Shown piece by piece: positions 13,514 through 15,338 of a stretch of 15,338 nucleotides of DNA (position 1 is the stretch's first letter; each line of letters opens with the position of its first letter). The DNA is from Actinomycetes bacterium. Its GTDB lineage: Bacteria > Actinomycetota > Acidimicrobiia > Acidimicrobiales > JAMCPL01. A model generated the notes under the pieces. It had not been told where the DNA came from, did not search any database, and worked only from the letters and a program-made list of their open reading frames with translations. The DNA lies in assembly GCA_021846725.1 (NCBI GenBank), contig JAJZWK010000028.1:1-15338 (forward strand), in the 5' to 3' direction. Both the position numbers and the translations under genes were made by a program.

Positions 13514-15157
13514 AGCGTATTACATCTACGCTGGCTAGGTAATGTCCCCTTCGAACAGGGGCTATGGATCCAAAGAGCGCTGGCGCGAGAATCGTCAGAA
13601 CAATACCTGCTTATGATGGAACACCCACATACTTATACAATAGGGGCACACGGGCATGCTTCAAATATACTTGTCCCCAGAGAAGAGTTGGGGGCACCTC
13701 TGATCAGGACTGATAGAGGCGGAGATATCACTTATCATGGACCAGGGCAACTGATCATCTATCCGATCATCTCCGTGGCCGGGCCTGGAGCAGGACCTGC
13801 CCATGTCAGACAAATCGAGCAATATGTAATTTGTATCCTCAAAGACCTTGGCCTTGATGCCACCACTATAGATGACTACCCAGGTGTATGGGTGAAGTCA
13901 GGAAATGCTCCGCGTAAGATATGTTCCATAGGGGTCAGAGTATCCAGAGGGAGGACTATGCATGGACTAGCCCTCAATATAACAACTGACCTGTCCTACT
14001 TCGATCATATCATCCCATGTGGCATAAATAGTGTAGTAATGACCTCGCTTGCCAAAGAAGGTATACAGGCAACAGTAAGCGAAGTAATAGAATTGGCAAT
14101 AGTTCATGCCGGAAAGTTATCTGCTGGCCGTATGCCACTAATCGATTTTGCCGGTATCTCAGATAAGAACGCTGTTTTTTTCGAAGGAAACCACAGTGAG
14201 ATACTGCAACAGACCACTGATACTATCGTTACTACCAGTATTCCAAGGAGTAAGTCAGAGCGGATGGCAATTCCATTACAGCGTAAACCAGAATGGATCC
14301 GACCACAGATGAAAATGGAGACTAGCTTTCATGCAACCCGCAAGGCTATTAGAGACCTCAAGCTAGTCACAGTATGCGAAGAGGCAGGATGTCCCAATAT
14401 ATTTGAGTGTTACGCCAATTCCACAGCAACCTTTATGATAAACGGGGAACGTTGTACAAGGAATTGTGGGTTCTGCTTAGTCGATACCAGCAAACCACTC
14501 CCTCTTGACCCCAAGGAGCCTAGCAGAATTGCACAAGCCGTAAAGCGCATGGGACTGGCTCATGCCGTAATTACCACTGTAGCAAGAGATGATCTGGATG
14601 ATGGGGGGAGCCATGCATTGGCACACACTGTACGCGAAATACGCAACATATCACCTGAATCGACAGTAGAACTCCTGATCTCTGACTGCAAGGGTGACGC
14701 TACCTCTCTTGATGTGATATTCAATGCTCATCCAGATGTGTTGAACCACAACATAGAAACAGTAGCAAGGTTGCAACGCATAGTACGCCCACAGGCTGGT
14801 TATGCACGTAGCCTGGCAGTGTTGGCTAAAGCAGCTCAAGCGCACCTCATGGTAAAATCTGGCATTATGGTAGGGCTCGGTGAGACTGAAGGTGAGCTCA
14901 TACAGACTATGTACGACTTGAGATCCGTCGGAACTCAAGTACTGACCATCGGACAGTACTTGAGACCATCTCCCGATAAGCTACCAGTACAGAAATGGTG
15001 GACACCCGAAGAATTTTCGCGATTGGAGTCAATAGCCCATGAAATCGGCTTTTCCTATGTCCAGGCATCACCGTTGACCAGATCGAGCTACCACGCGCGT
15101 ACGGCTATGGATGCCCTATCGCCTGTACAATCGCATGTACAGATTAGTAGGGCATAA
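13496..15157 (+). CDS. lipB-lipA: Fused octanoyltransferase LipB - lipoyl synthase LipA
   Basis: One 553-residue reading frame carries two successive lipoylation enzymes. Residues 1 to about 212 are LipB, which transfers octanoate from acyl carrier protein to the E2 lysine: RGGDITYHGPGQL (74-86), catalytic K141 in the RKICSIGVRVSRG segment, MHGLALNI and C175 in HIIPCGI. Residues about 213-256 are a linker. From about 257 comes LipA, a radical-SAM enzyme adding two sulfurs: the auxiliary cluster C294-x4-C299-x5-C305, the radical-SAM cluster C320-TRN-C324-GF-C327, VITTVARDDLDDGG, and the C-terminal R529-S-S-Y532. Every catalytic residue I know is present and each domain has full family length. 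The start is GTG at 13496 with a weak ribosome site, two bases after the E2 stop. An internal AAGGAG and ATG (codon 257) may also give free LipA. A sequencing error that removed a stop is the alternative. Confidence 0.95.
   Translation: MQNSDSSVLHLRWLGNVPFEQGLWIQRALARESSEQYLLMMEHPHTYTIGAHGHASNILVPREELGAPLIRTDRGGDITYHGPGQLIIYPIISVAGPGAGPAHVRQIEQYVICILKDLGLDATTIDDYPGVWVKSGNAPRKICSIGVRVSRGRTMHGLALNITTDLSYFDHIIPCGINSVVMTSLAKEGIQATVSEVIELAIVHAGKLSAGRMPLIDFAGISDKNAVFFEGNHSEILQQTTDTIVTTSIPRSKSERMAIPLQRKPEWIRPQMKMETSFHATRKAIRDLKLVTVCEEAGCPNIFECYANSTATFMINGERCTRNCGFCLVDTSKPLPLDPKEPSRIAQAVKRMGLAHAVITTVARDDLDDGGSHALAHTVREIRNISPESTVELLISDCKGDATSLDVIFNAHPDVLNHNIETVARLQRIVRPQAGYARSLAVLAKAAQAHLMVKSGIMVGLGETEGELIQTMYDLRSVGTQVLTIGQYLRPSPDKLPVQKWWTPEEFSRLESIAHEIGFSYVQASPLTRSSYHARTAMDALSPVQSHVQISRA
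14245..14266 (+). promoter_or_regulatory. Possible internal ribosome site and start for LipA
   Basis: AAGGAG (14245-14250) lies 13 bases before an in-frame ATG (14264-14266, codon 257) that opens MAIPLQRKPEWIR, the normal N-terminal region of free-standing LipA. The spacing is longer than ideal, so use of this start is uncertain; it may be a relic of once-separate genes. Confidence 0.35.
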
Positions 15158-15180
15158 CTACCTCCCGACACACTGAATGA

Positions 15181-15338
15181 TTATATTCCAGGCGTGCTCC
15201 TGGCTATGTAGTCCTCCACAACTCTCACCATTGCATCATAAGCCGGTCTCAGCAGATCCGTCACTGGAATACCGTCCAGATCGAACGGAAGATCACCGAG
15301 TTCATTCAGTATTGCATCGTGTCGTACCTCTTCTTGGG
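15181..15338 (-). CDS. C-terminal end of an unrecognised protein (cut by window edge)
   Basis: On the minus strand an open frame enters from the right edge and stops at TAA (15183-15181), giving 51 residues that include DLPFDLDGIPVTDLLRPAYD and end YIARSTPGI. The even, acidic and hydrophobic mix, and the absence of a stop across the frame, make it look coding, but I do not recognise the family. It converges on lipB-lipA, leaving only 23 bases between the stops and no clear terminator. Confidence 0.55.
   Translation of the reverse strand, partial: QEEVRHDAILNELGDLPFDLDGIPVTDLLRPAYDAMVRVVEDYIARSTPGI

Noticed and set aside
15189..15204. CCAGG/CCTGG hairpin as the terminator of the lipoylation operon
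   Set aside because: The stem is five pairs, without a T-tract, and lies inside the convergent coding end at the right edge.

Overview
The gene content points to an actinobacterium of unusually low GC for its phylum (roughly mid-to-high 40s percent by eye). Actinobacterial signs are a DUF1707 protein, a DsbA-like protein of a type common in Actinobacteria, an E2 enzyme of actinobacterial style, and starts that look leaderless or use GTG and TTG. ATA, AGA and AGG codons are common. An uncultured or host-associated lineage, perhaps Acidimicrobiia, is plausible, but this is inference from composition and gene style only.

Layout. (1) 1-731, minus: the N-terminal half of histidinol dehydrogenase (hisD), running off the left edge. 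Its upstream region (732-1097) holds a near-consensus promoter on the same strand. The transcript would begin at or within two bases of the ATG of a 24-codon reading frame with a Phe-His-Asn-Arg-His-His core, folded into three strong hairpins: a candidate histidine leader-peptide attenuator. (2) 1098-1703, plus: a DsbA-fold protein. (3) 2000-6517, minus: a six-gene cluster, cobalamin adenosyltransferase (pduO type), DUF1707 protein, degenerate alpha/beta-hydrolase-like protein, GT4 glycosyltransferase, GDP-sugar reductase of the Rmd family, and YraN. The last five are joined by four successive 4-base stop/start overlaps. (4) 6518-6883: a divergent gap with a foldable element just before metH. 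(5) 6884-10423, plus: B12-dependent methionine synthase. (6) 10517-15157, plus: dihydrolipoyl dehydrogenase, lipoylated E2 acyltransferase, and one 553-residue protein that joins the octanoyltransferase LipB to the lipoyl synthase LipA. (7) 15181-15338, minus: the C-terminal end of an unrecognised gene.

How the genes work together. The right-hand cluster is a compact lipoylation set: E2 carries the lipoyl lysine, LipB puts octanoate on it, LipA inserts sulfur, and Lpd reoxidises the dihydrolipoyl arm. The E1 partner is not in the window. PduO and MetH both use cobalamin and are divergently placed. Rmd and the glycosyltransferase suggest production and transfer of a deoxy-hexose, perhaps D-rhamnose, to an unknown acceptor.

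A recurring theme is local duplication and low-complexity insertion: a 66-bp in-frame duplication at the end of the reductase, a 65-bp-period repeat at the end of yraN, a 9-bp microsatellite and a perfect 14-bp-arm palindrome inside pduO, and a 14-bp tandem repeat at the E2/LipBA junction. No tRNA, rRNA, CRISPR array, transposase or phage gene was seen.
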